Positions 49,596-60,214 of a DNA stretch of 64,000 nt are shown here, piece after piece. Position numbers and translations under genes: made by a program. Origin of the DNA: Cryoendolithus antarcticus (taxonomy: Eukaryota; Ascomycota; Dothideomycetes; Cladosporiales; Cladosporiaceae). Under the pieces are notes generated by a model. That model had not been told where the DNA came from. It worked only from the letters and a program-made list of their open reading frames with translations, and ran no database searches. Location of the stretch: assembly GCA_002077065.1 (NCBI GenBank), contig NAJO01000026.1:62001-126000 (forward strand), written 5' to 3'. Each line of letters begins with the position of its first letter. The first letter of the stretch is position 1.

Positions 49596-52500
49596 TCACC
49601 CCTCACTAACATCCATCGCCCCCTCCTTCTCCCTCCTCACCGCCTCCCGCCTCTCCACCTTCCACGCATCAATCTTAGCCTTCATCTCAACAGCATCAAT
49701 AACATCCTCAATTTTCAGCTCCTGCCGATTGAAAGGATCCTTCGAATCGCTCAGCAAATAGCTCTTGATCGTACTGCGATCAATAACATTCTTCGACGTC
49801 GGCAAGATCACCGGATCGGACATCAGCTCCGCCATAAGAGGGTCCAAGAACTCTTCAGGGATTTCGCCAAGATCGTCTTCTTCTTGTGCGTCTGCTTCGG
49901 CGACGACGGCGATCTTGGAGGCGAGGGAGGCGAAAGCGGCGAGATCTTCGGGCGACTTCAAGCCGGCTGCGAGGCGAGGAGCTTCAGTGAAGTTCTCGGG
50001 TTTGTAGGAGCGACCATCGCGCGCGATGGCCGTGATGAATGTCTCTCGCTCGGAGAGATTGATGTATACGCTCATGAAGTCCGAAAGAAGCTGCTTCGGA
50101 TTGAAGCCATATTCTGCCGGGTTGTCGACGCGAAGGTTCTTGCGCTTGCTGCCCACGAGCGAGTCGAGATTGTAGTCCAGCATATCTGCCAGCCGCTGCA
50201 CGATCTCGGGCATGGTGAAGGCCTCAGGGAGAGTGGAGGTGAACAGTATGGTCGTCTCCATACTCTCACGGGCGAGACCCATGTAGGACTTCGCCGATCG
50301 CTTGTTCTCTTCGAGCAGCTCTTCGCGCTGCTTCCGGCGCTCTGTCTCGGCTTCGTCCATAGAGGCAAGAACAGGCCAATCGGCGATCTCTTTGCTGATG
50401 TCGTGAATCTTCACGAATCGCGAGAAAGACTCGTCGAGGCAGAAGGTGACGTCGTTGATGATCATGTTGACGAAGCGAACGAAGAAGTCCGTGTCCACGC
50501 TCGCTTCCTTGCGGAGATTCTCCCGGTACAGAGTGTTCGCCCAGATGCACTTGATCACTTGGAAGATCTCGTAGCGGATATTGAACTTGTCGTAGAACTG
50601 AGTGTGCGAGCCTGTGGACTCGGCTTCGATGTAGAACTTCATGAGCGCACGGAGGAGGTACTTTTGTGCAAAGGGCGAGCCGATGAGGATGTCCCCGAGC
50701 ACGCCGCGGGAGTAGTGACCGAAGGGTTGTATGCCGTAGAAGAGGATGGACACCAGACCGTGCTTGACGCCGGGATTCTTGACGTACTCGGAGTTGCGGA
50801 GGAAGGTGATGCAGATCTGGACGATCTCTTCGCATTGTTGTGGGGTGAGAATGTGCGGAATGTTCTGAGTTATGAATTTGAAATTATCCACTATGTCTTC
50901 GAGGAAGTACTCAGGTAGAGCTTTGAACACTTCTGACTGTTGTGCTGGGAGAGGCAGTTCAAGCTTTGACTTCGGGAGTTCGCAGCCAGACGCTAGTCGG
51001 AGGAGCCAGACAATCACGTAGCGCATGAACTGCATGGATCGAGCTTGATTGAGGTCATCCAGGAGTACGCCGTTAGTCGCGTGGATGGTCGACCAGTTGT
51101 CGTCTATCATCTTCTTCATTTTCGCGAGCTCAGCCTCGAATCGAGTGAGGTATCGCGGATCCTGTGCTACTCGTCAGTTCCTCGATCGCAATGCACCATG
51201 ATCAATGGGAACATACACTAGCATACTTATGCCTCTCCGCTTCGAACCCCACAAGATTCTTTTCAAGGTGCTTCGTCTCCTTCTGAAGATTGCCCATCCT
51301 TGTCTGCGCCGCCTCAGTACCATAGTGATGCGCAGCCACAGTCAAGAAGAAAAGCTCGGAGATGAAGTTGCTCGTTCCGTCAGCCTTGCTCGCGTAAAAC
51401 TCGTCACTTCCCTTCTGGTCCATGTTGATCTTCGTCTCCTCCGTGATGTCAACTCGAGGCGATCGGCGCAAGTAATCAACATCGATCCTCTCGATCTTGC
51501 CGAACGAAGCGTCCATGAAGGGATCGCACAGCTGATCGAGTGTGTTCGTAACGTTTACCATGAAGCCGTCGCTTGACACGATCTTATGATCTACCCGCAT
51601 CGCTCGCTTCTTATGGTTCTTGTTAACGCACAGAGCAAACCAGTTCAGCAAGCGCTCTCGTGGCGCTGTGCCGGCTCGGATGATCGTATTGGCGATCTGG
51701 AAAAGGTCGAGCTGATATGTTCGAAGCGTCAATCGTATCGCATCTTGCGCATTCGTAATGAAGCCTCGGTCGCGTGTCTTCGGTGCTGAAAAGTAGTTGC
51801 TCGCAACCTCCTGCTGCATAGGCGAGAGTCGGAAGAAGGGCCCAAGTAACGACGCAGTCTCGATATCCTGTGCAGCGATGCCTTCCGGTAGGAAGCTCGG
51901 CGATTCGGTAATGGCTTCCACGATCCTCGGGAAACGCAAGAAGTTCCGTAATGCATTCACATACATCCTCTCCTCGCCCAGCATGCTCTTCGTCGAAAGC
52001 TGCCGACTAAGCTCCTCGACTGCACGCACTACCTCCTCCTTGATGCTGTCATCCTCGTCCATCCGTGAGCTGACTTCAGTCAAGAAGTCGAAGCAGATGC
52101 CAGAGTCTGATTCAGGGTCGTTCAGCATATGATTCACCAGCACATTTCCAGACGGCACATTGTCGCCAAACATATCCGGCATCGTCACGGCGAAGATGCA
52201 GTAGCTCATACATAGTCGCCTCGTCTCAGCGAGGACGTTGTGCCTCGGATCCTCTGGTCCAGTATACTTCGTACTGCGTATCGCCCTCGAGATTCGCTTG
52301 AAGCACGTGAGGAGGTACTCAAACGGCTGGCCTTTCGGCGCATGAGATGCAGCTTCCGATATGGCTGACTCCACGACCTCAACATTCAGCAGTAGTGGAG
52401 ATCCAGATTGCTCCAGGTCGTCACGTGTGCTGGCCAGAAGCACAAGTGCATGACCATGTGTATCCCTGACTTCCTCCGGCTTGAGCGTCACCCGGAACAC

Positions 52501-52890
52501 TTGTCGCAGCATCCTATCCTGCCACACCTCCAGAGACTCGCTCGGCTTTGCGGCTGAAGCCACCCGTGGCTTTTCCGATCCATCTCGCTCTCTCTTCGCC
52601 GGACTTGATGGCCGAGGAGATATCTTGATTTGAGGTCGTGGTGACTCAGTCTTCGCTGCTGCTGTGAGGCTTGCGGGGACTGGCGCTGCGTTGGATTGCG
52701 GGAGAGGTGGCGAGCTAGGCTTCGATTGCTCTGGAGTCGGGGTCGATGTGGAGGGCGCGCTATTGCTCGGTATTGCACCTAGCTTTGCGAGACGCTTCAT
52801 GCGGATCTGATCGCTTGTTAGCGCTTAGAAGTCATTAGTATATCTCACGAGATGTACCTTATCCGCGTCTGTCATCTCTTGATCCGCCAT
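49596..52890 (-). CDS. UFD2: U-box E4 ubiquitin conjugation factor Ufd2
   Basis: Ufd2 elongates short ubiquitin chains on substrates and works with Cdc48 in the ubiquitin-fusion degradation pathway. Three exons: a short first exon from 52890 (MADQEMTDADK), spliced to IRMKRLAKLGAIPSNS; a long middle exon to about 51215 (ending EAERHKYA); and a last exon beginning DPRYLTRFEAELAKMKKMIDDNWSTIH. The core has family segments PFFRLSPMQQEVASNYF, RGTAPRERLLNWFALCVNKNHKKRAMRVD and WANTLYRENLRKEA. The C-terminal U-box is EEFLDPLMAELMSDPVILPTSKNVIDRSTIKSYLLSDSKDPFNRQEL, with the DPLM and DPFNR residues that bind the E2. Total is about 1040 residues, normal. The N-terminal region is Pro/Ser-rich. Confidence 0.94.
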
Positions 52891-53587
52891 CGTGGAGTGA
52901 GATTAATATGTTGCGAGTGAGGTCTAGTGGTGCGTTTCCGGTGGATATACGGAAACAGCAAAAGGAGATGATGCTACAGTGTATCGATCAAGGAGCCTCA
53001 CTAAGCAAAAGTGACAAGGCAGAAGTGGGCGAGTGAGAGCTGTTTGATTGACGTTGATGTGATCATGCCTTAGGGTAGAGATGTTGCCTGATTAGTCATT
53101 CACATGCAAGCGGGCCGGCGAACATGAAATCGCGTCGATCATGAGCAACACCTCCTCATGTGATAGTGACCTTGGTCTTGTCCGAGTACGCGACCATGCA
53201 CATCGAAGTGGTGAGCCTGGGTAGAGAATCCCAAATCGATACCCGCGGTGGGAGCTTTATCAGGCGGCCGTACTCAGCATCTTCACATCAACTGTGGTTG
53301 CACTCAAGGGCTGACTCCACCCCCAGAGATCGAGGTGAGCGAAAGGACGTCCAATGGACATTGCTGACCATGACTAAAGCATCATCACGGGAACGCTGGA
53401 TGTGAATCACCTGGACGATCTGGACATTGTGCAATAGGTTCATGTCGACTGGCTAATAGCACTTAACTTTCCGGCTTCCCGATCCACCACCGCGAGCTTC
53501 GCCAACACCGGTTCACAAAAGCTTTTCCAAGCGCCACCTCCTTCTCATCTCTCCATCGCGCTTCGTTACTTCCTTTGGGTTAGACAT

Positions 53588-54110
53588 GCGCGCGGAGCCT
53601 CCTCACCACAGCCATGATGCCGATCGCGCGGTCGGGCTGCGACGTCGTGATGTTGTTTGGTGTGGAAGGTTCCGTCGCAATAAATGCGATCCGTTGAGTC
53701 TCGAACTACTGGTTGGTGATGGCAAGTCAGCCGACTCGATTCTGGACAGATGGCAATCTGCGTGCGAAGCCTCGAAATTACGGCCACGACGCAGCAAAAC
53801 GTCGTGTGCCTAACGGTCTAGATGGTTCCGCTGCAAAATCAGTGGGTGTTCGGTAAAGTCTGTGGATTGTCGAGAAGCTGATTGATGATGGCAATAGTCA
53901 GCCGCCGAGTCGACATGGTAAAGGTCTGCGTGCGAAGCCTCCTCACCACGGCCGTGACTTCGTAGCGTGGGTTGCCCGTACCACGTGATCAGTTGCGGTG
54001 TTCGATGGTCCGGGTGATTCTGCCGTAGACTGAGCGGTTCTCAAAGCTTCGAAGATCCTGGACGACGGTGTTTCAAGTCAGCCGATTTTACAATGCAGCG
54101 ACATGTAAGG
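53588..54110 (+). repeat. Degenerate ~170-nt tandem repeat, about three units
   Basis: The landmark AGCCTCCTCACCAC occurs at about 53596 and 53936, with a diverged version (AGCCTCGAAATTAC) at 53768, giving 172- and 168-nt spacing. The upstream landmark GTCAGCC recurs at 53726, 53897 and 54077. Between units the sequence GATGGCAA(TA)GTCAGCCG...TCTGCGTGCGAAGCCTC is preserved. Mismatches between the first and third landmark copies are mostly transitions. Confidence 0.7.
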
Positions 54111-54190
54111 CAGAGAACCCCCGAGCCGCTCCTATCACACGTCAGATTCCTTCGCTGGCGTGGAGGCTCGCGAATAAATATGTAAGAATG
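54040..54190 (+). repeat. Dispersed repeat copy A
   Basis: This copy shares TTCGAAGA..CCTGGA..GACG...CAAGTCAGCC and, further on, an exact 17-mer ATAAATATGTAAGAATG (54174-54190) with the copy at 55645-55799. It overlaps the third unit of the tandem repeat. Confidence 0.6.
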
Positions 54191-54257
54191 ACAGTACACT
54201 GTCCATCGGACGAGGGAAAGAAAGGGGGAAGACTCAACGAGCATTGAGCATTGTAGG

Positions 54258-54269
54258 CTGACTTGCCAC
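54258..54269 (-). repeat. Inverted copy of the GGCAAGTCAGCC landmark
   Basis: GGCTGACTTGCC here is the exact reverse complement of the 12-mer at 53721-53732. Beyond it, read on the minus strand, the sequence continues with TACAATGC as in copy A. Confidence 0.45.
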
Positions 54270-55644
54270 TGGAGTCTGGACTTCTGATGCTCCGTCAGAC
54301 CGAGGTGACGATGCAAGTGGCTCACCAGTTGGGACGAGGGACCAAGACTAGCTGACAAGTATGCAACCTACCTCGCACTGGGCGTTGTCAAATGACCATG
54401 CACTGGATTCTGAGGATGCTCGTGGGTTCCGTAGACTACCAAGTCGATGCCACATTGAGCAGAGCTGGGACAACGCAATCGCACGCCATGCGCGTGACGA
54501 AGAGTGAGTGGGGAGAATGTATTGCCCGCTTGCGGGACACGTTGAGGTTCAGCTTCTACCTATCACTAGAAAGTCCTCAAGCCGCATTCATCAGAAGCTG
54601 CAGCAAGAGGTACAAGGAAACGTGGTCTCTGTGATCTCGCAGGACCTTCCTTGCGATGGGGCCGAAGTGGCGATGGCTGCTCCGTCGAAGCTGGGTCAGC
54701 AAAACCTGGTGGTGTATGCGCCCTCGTCACGTCGAGGAAGTGCTGTCATATCGCTGCCATGCGGACGTCCGATCGGTTGCGGTCGCGGGGGCGTGGCGAA
54801 GCGAGCATTGAGACCGTATTCAGAGTCCCTGAGAGAGAGCAATTTGGTCAGCCAAGATGTCGCCACAGAGAAAAGAGATCAGCGCTGAGGCAAAAGTCAA
54901 GCAATAAATCAGAAGCCTCATAAAGCACAAGAGGGAACGTTGTTGTCATCATCGTGTCCTTCGGCCACCGGCCGGAGACTGTACGCGCATGAATGATGGG
55001 GCAATCAGCGAAACACGGACTTGTTCAATCATCATGTGCCTGGAAAGGGTATTGAAGAAAATGAGAACTCCCCTTGGCGTCCTGCGTCCAAGCGCATCCC
55101 CACTGCATTTGCCTCGATGGTCGTGTCGGGTCATCGAACGGCGGTGGTGGTCGAAGAAGTCAACATCGGAGCTGTAGAGAAGCCGTGCCAAAGCCGGGCG
55201 ATGTCGAGGCGGCGAGGCTATGCCGGAGGTGATGCCGAGCTGGTGGCGGCGTGCGAGCTCGAGGGCCTGTGAACTGAGAGACCATTGTCAGTGGATAGCT
55301 GGTATCGGGATGAGCGCGCAAACTGTAAGCCACAAGGAGCTGTCGGAAATTGTCCCAGGACCTACCGAGGGCTGAGCAGCGCTATTCGATACTGTCGCTG
55401 GCTTCTGGAGCTGTGCGAGTCCGATGATCAACGACTGAGAAGGATGCCGAGACAGCGGTGTCGACGACGATGGCGATGACATTGGCAGTCGTTGACTGGT
55501 CAGTGTGTCGAGATCGCGGTGTCGGTGATGACGTCGGATCGAGTAGCCAGTGATCGTAGGGAGGGTGTGGCTTCTCAACGTCGGAGTCTGAGGCTCCGCC
55601 GATCAGATCGAGGCCAAAGTGAGCTCCAAGGAAGATGTCGCTGG

Positions 55645-55799
55645 CCGGCTCGACGCTTTCGAAGAAACCTGGAAGACGTTTTGCAAGTCAGCCAAAAGGC
55701 TGCAAGCAGGGTCACTCCTGATCTTTTGCCGTAGCAAAGAATGTTTCCTCATCGCCTCCCCACGAAGGGATCATGGGCTCGGATAAATATGTAAGAATG
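55645..55799 (+). repeat. Dispersed repeat copy B
   Basis: This is the direct-repeat partner of 54040-54190, about 1.6 kb away. The same order of landmarks is present: CTTTCGAAGAAACCTGGAAGACG, GCAAGTCAGCC (55687) and the exact 17-mer at 55783-55799. Confidence 0.6.
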
Positions 55800-56443
55800 G
55801 CGTAGTGATCGTCATGAAAGAAGGGGACACCTATCTTGTGTCGTGCAGCGCTGACTGAGCTTGCAGCCATCCTCAGGGGATCGTTCGAAGGCATTGATGC
55901 GAGTCCGGAGACTGGGATCGATGTGTTGCTGGGGGTGTGTGCAAACGAGAGGAGAAGTGTGACGAAGTCGACGCATCGATGATGTGCTGGGGCGCGAAGG
56001 TGTCTCGGCGGAGACTGAGGTGTCGTCGACGACGAAGAGCTCGATCGGATCTGCTGAGTGAGAAAAAGGCGGGTGAGCCACGTTGTGCAATGCAGCTGCC
56101 CGTAACAGGAACCCGGCTGCCCTTTGGGCCCTCGACTGCAATCGTCCCTCCTCATCGCGGGAGCTCAGAGATCCTTCGATGCATACGCCTCATCGGAGGG
56201 AACCTGCCTTGAATGTTGCACAGCGTGCTGGCCCGGTCTTGACAGTCATCGAGATCGTCGTCGGCGAAGATCGCATGTCGCGGTCGGTGAAAGAAGGTGT
56301 GGACGTGGTCGCTCGAATGCCGCAAGGCGTTGGCGAGAGGGTGGCTTTTCCTGTCATCCAAGCGAGGAACTGGGGGGCGTGGTGAAGCAGCGGAGCAGTC
56401 GTTCTGACGGGATTGATCGCATCGTGGTGGATCCAAGTGGACG

Positions 56444-56528
56444 TCGAGGGATCTGTGGCTTCGAGGGCTCTGTGGCTTCGGGGGTGTTGTGGGTTCGAGG
56501 GTTCTGTGGGATCGAGGGCAACAAGGCT
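56444..56528 (+). repeat. 17-nt minisatellite, five units
   Basis: Five head-to-tail 17-nt units begin at 56444, 56461, 56478, 56495 and 56512. The consensus is TCGAGGG.TCTGTGGCT; units 1 and 2 differ at one base, the last is diverged in its second half. It lies in non-coding DNA. Confidence 0.85.
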
Positions 56529-57752
56529 GCGATGTCGAGACTTCGGATTGGAACCCGACGTCAATCATGAGCGATGTCGCAGCGGCGGGACTGCTGATGA
56601 CGGCAAAGAGCAAGTATCCGGAGTGCCAGCAATGGGACTCCTGGAGAAAGCCAAGAAGTCTGAGGTCCTGTCGCGGGTGGCATGCTGGAGGGCGACCAAT
56701 CCAGATGTGCATGATCTTTGTGCATGGCAAGGTCAGCGTCACATTGCGTGATGCATGGGGGAAGGGGGGGACAGACGATGATGATGTTCTCTCGCCGGCT
56801 GAGCAGCGTGGAGTGCACATGGCGGACGATTCAGTCCCAAGGTAGCCGATCGCAGAATGCTGACGAGTGTGCAGGTCCAGACAGGTGTGCTGCAGTATGC
56901 GCGGTACATGGTCGAGTGCCAGAAGTCGAAAAACGTAGCATGAAGTTGTGAAAAGTTGGGCGAGAGAAGCCGTGCGAAGAGGATGACCAGAGGACTTGAG
57001 GAGTGGAGCAGATGGATCGATGAGAGGAGTCGAGTGAACGACCCGAGCAAAGGAGATGTACGAAGGAGGCGGGGAGAGAAGTTGACTTGGGCAGAGGAGG
57101 TGAGTCGATGGGATGGGATGTGCGGGAAAGGTGAGTCGAGGAGATGAGCAGAGAGGATGAGATGGACAAGAGGGAACTGAATGAAAGCGAAGGAGAGGAG
57201 CGAGTTTTAATGGATGCTGTGTTGACATGTCGCCTATGGCAAGTGGTCACCCTCGTCTCGTAATTGCACACGAATGGTCAACATCATGGCAAGTGTGATA
57301 GCGATCCACGGCAAGCATAGACTGTTCAACAGCAAGTATGGTCTTGTAACGAGAAAGCACGAAGCCAGCCATCCGACTGTGGACCGGACAATCTCATCGC
57401 CCGAGCAGAGCATACAGCTGGGGGCCTTTTTGGAGATCACGACCACCATCGCACCATACCACACGACGAGCATATCACTTTGCCAGATTCTGTGTCGCCC
57501 AAGTGCAATACGTATAGCGCTCAGACGACGACATCGGTCGAACGATACGACGGCAGGTGTGATGCAGACGACGGCGAGCATGGCACCGATGTAGGGGCAA
57601 GCATCAGGAGAAACAATGGCGAGCACGACGCTGGAGTGCGAAGGCACGAAGCCACTAGCCGACAAACGCGAATCGACCGTTGACAGGAAAGTGACCCTCT
57701 CCGGCCCGCGAAAACCTCATGTAGTTGCCTCCTGGTGTCTAAGCCACCGCAC

Positions 57753-57774
57753 CGTTCAACCGCACCGTTGAACG
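57753..57774. repeat. Perfect inverted repeat downstream of AGX1
   Basis: CGTTCAAC and GTTGAACG (8-nt arms) flank a CGCACC loop. It lies about 385 bp beyond the AGX1 stop, so a role in termination is unlikely. Confidence 0.6.
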
Positions 57775-58158
57775 AGAGGGGCGCCTGCTGTCGCCGACCG
57801 ATTATCCAAGGTCAGCCTTAGCGCCGCACGAACGATGGTCGTACATTGGCAAACTCTACAAGATCGCTACATTCACGGCGCGGCACTGACATTGAGAGGC
57901 TGATGTGTATATACATGTGTTAAGTAAATACAGGTCCCTCCACCTTCGCTCGGTCTCCATCACGCTGCCTTCCTTGGTTGTTCATATCGACGGTATCGCA
58001 GCTGTGTGAGGATGCGAAACGAGAATTGCAATATCACGTGCCTCTGCCACGCAGTCTCTGACCCGTACAATCGTCAGAATCACGTCAAGGTTCAATAACG
58101 TGTACTTTTCTATACATACAGCCTATACCTCTCGCTGCCGTCAGCCGTTCCTGGCCCA

Positions 58159-59559
58159 TCATATCTTCTTCACCTCAGCCAAACCCTCCTTCAGATACTC
58201 CAGCGCCCGATCAATATCCCCTCTCGCGGGATCCGTCACACTGACACCCATATGCCCAAACCGAATGTACTTGCCCGCGATCTCCTTGTGTAGACCACCC
58301 GCAAACACGACACCTTTCTTCAACAGCGTGGGCAGGATCTCCGGTGGCGACAGACCCTCAGGCAGGTAGATAGCCGTCATACCGTTAGCCTGGTTCTCTG
58401 GCTTTGAAGCGAGTTGCTTGAGGCCGAGATCAGTGACGGCCTTCTTGACCTTCTGGCTCGCCTCGCGGTGGATCCTGAATCGCTCCTCCAGCGGCTTGGA
58501 CAGGATCTGCGTAAGACTCGTGTGCAACGCATGAATGAGCTGTGGCGCAGGCGTAGCGAAGTACGACGGCTTCTTCGCCTCATAGTTCTTCATGATCGGC
58601 AACCAATTCTTCCAGCTCCCGAAGTAGCTTGTCGGCGGTGTCTTCCGTGCCTGGAATCTCTCGATCGCCCGCCCGGAGGCCATCACTATGCTCAGTCCTG
58701 CAGGGCAGCCTATGGCTTTCTGTGAAGCGGTAATGACGCAGTCGATCTTCCAGTCGTCGAAGCGGATCTCTTCGCAGCCTACGGAGCAGACGCCGTCAAC
58801 TATGAGGAGTGTGTCGGGGGAGACGCGGTGCACGAGCTCCGAGAGGTCTTTGAGCTCTGAGAGTACGCCGGTTGAGGTGTCGGTGTGAGTGACAGTTATG
58901 AGCTTGTAATCTTTCTCCTTCAGCGCCTTCTCAATCTCAGCCAGTTGTGGCCGGTCTCCAATCGGGGCTTTGAGTTGCGTCGCCTTCACGCGGTACGTCT
59001 CGAAACAGTCTGCGAATGAGTCCGCGAAGTAGCCTGTATGTAGTACTAGCACATCATCACCTGGCTCGGCAAGATTCGCAGCAACTTGATCCCAGCCTAG
59101 CGTTCCTGAGCCGGATATCACGAAGGGTTGCGAAGCCGAGTCGGAGGTCTGGAAGAGTTTCCGTAGCATTGTGAGGGTTTCGCCGAAGGTGTTGACGAAG
59201 GGCGCGGAGACGTGAGACTCGCTGTAGTGGGACATGGATTGCAGGACTGCATCGTCGAATTCTATGGGGCCTGGGATGAGGAGGGCGGGATGGGGGGCTT
59301 GGTTCGACATCTTCTTAGTGGGAGGAGGGGTGGTCTGCGTGGAGTGGGCTCGGGTCTGCTGTGGTGAAGGCAGGTCGTCGCTACGGCTGCTGTTGCGTTC
59401 GATCGAGAAGGGCGTGTTCAATGGAACGTGGTTGTCTGTACTGAAGTGCCGGGAGATGAGCGAAAGTCGTTCCTTTGGAGCAGCTGGAGCCATGACGAAA
59501 TGGAGAGGGGACCGAGGGGTAGATCGGAGAAGAATGCGGCTATGGCGGAGCGCAGACAT
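58159..59559 (-). CDS. AGX1: Alanine-glyoxylate aminotransferase (class V, PLP)
   Basis: This PLP enzyme converts glyoxylate and alanine to glycine and pyruvate. The frame from 59559 gives 466 residues. The class V core starts near residue 84 (MSNQAPHPALLIPGPIEFDDAVLQSMS), includes SGSGTLGWDQVAANL, the PLP aspartate in LLIVDGVCSVGCEEI, and the Schiff-base lysine K281 in ITASQKAIGCPAG. The family end is KYIRFGHMGVSV. The first ~83 residues are Arg/Ser-rich with few acids and resemble a mitochondrial presequence; internal Met23 and Met84 are alternative starts. The C-terminal tripeptide KKI is close to the KKL peroxisomal signal of the human enzyme. The full-length start is chosen because the frame is open and the leader looks like a targeting peptide. 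Confidence 0.92.
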   Translation of the reverse strand: MSALRHSRILLRSTPRSPLHFVMAPAAPKERLSLISRHFSTDNHVPLNTPFSIERNSSRSDDLPSPQQTRAHSTQTTPPPTKKMSNQAPHPALLIPGPIEFDDAVLQSMSHYSESHVSAPFVNTFGETLTMLRKLFQTSDSASQPFVISGSGTLGWDQVAANLAEPGDDVLVLHTGYFADSFADCFETYRVKATQLKAPIGDRPQLAEIEKALKEKDYKLITVTHTDTSTGVLSELKDLSELVHRVSPDTLLIVDGVCSVGCEEIRFDDWKIDCVITASQKAIGCPAGLSIVMASGRAIERFQARKTPPTSYFGSWKNWLPIMKNYEAKKPSYFATPAPQLIHALHTSLTQILSKPLEERFRIHREASQKVKKAVTDLGLKQLASKPENQANGMTAIYLPEGLSPPEILPTLLKKGVVFAGGLHKEIAGKYIRFGHMGVSVTDPARGDIDRALEYLKEGLAEVKKI

Positions 59560-60214
59560 TGGACATTTCTCCCTTGTTTGAATTAATGTCTCTGTTCAAC
59601 ACATGTGCTAGAGTACGGCAGAAATTGAACGATGATGTATTTCATGTAGTCACGCGAACGCGTGTGTTCCTTTGGGCGGCGGCGGCGGCCATTACTTGGC
59701 CCCAGTGTTTTGACATTTGATTTTGCCGGACGCCCTGGGTCAGCCCGGTACTTGGACGTCCACCCTGGTGCATTGACTTTCCCGATGGCGGAGGGATAGG
59801 ACAGGCGTGCTCTGTGCAATAGACGGGACGTATGTGTGAGTATGGGATCGAGAGGAACGGCGAGAAGGAGAATGCACATACCGTAAGATACTACACTGAA
59901 CGCCAATATGGTATGCGTTTCGCAGCAAGAATAACTACTTGAAAGTTATGCACGTCACAGACGTTGTAGAAAACCGTACGAAACGATTACGGTACCTGTA
60001 GGAGCATACTTCGTACTTTGTAAGAGTAGCACCCATTGGCATCACTTTATACTCCTCGATCGTCCTTTCCTCGTGAATTGGAATCTCGAAGCGCCAAGCC
60101 TCTACAAACCGCCTCCAAGCTTCGCCCTACCCGCATGTCAAGATCTCGTACCCGCTGATCGACATAGATCTATAAACCTTAGTCGTCACTTGTCGCATCT
60201 TTTAACCGACAAAC
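59560..60214. promoter_or_regulatory. Shared AGX1/EFM6-like promoter region
   Basis: This 655-bp gap lies between two divergent start codons. A GGCGGCGGCGG run occurs at 59677-59688. No gene is seen. Confidence 0.45.

Larger units (their letters stand above)
52891..58158. other. Gene-poor block, 5.3 kb
   Basis: No gene is supported between the UFD2 and AGX1 starts/ends. The block contains diverged ~170-nt repeats (53.58-54.1 kb), related fragments at 54.26, 54.85 and 55.65-55.80 kb, a 17-nt minisatellite (56444-56528), a strongly purine-rich plus strand at about 56955-57210 and a perfect inverted repeat at 57753-57774. Open frames are short and of odd composition. A 143-codon hydrophobic minus-strand frame (57234-57665) was considered and not accepted. 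Confidence 0.6.

Noticed and set aside
56152..57228. 358-codon minus-strand frame
   Set aside because: The frame is carried by the pyrimidine-rich strand and the 17-nt minisatellite; the Ser/Pro/His-rich product reflects base composition rather than a protein.
57234..57665. 143-codon minus-strand frame with hydrophobic stretches
   Set aside because: Hydrophobic runs resemble membrane helices, but the frame has no conserved motif, lies in the repeat-rich gene-poor block and has an equally open opposite frame.
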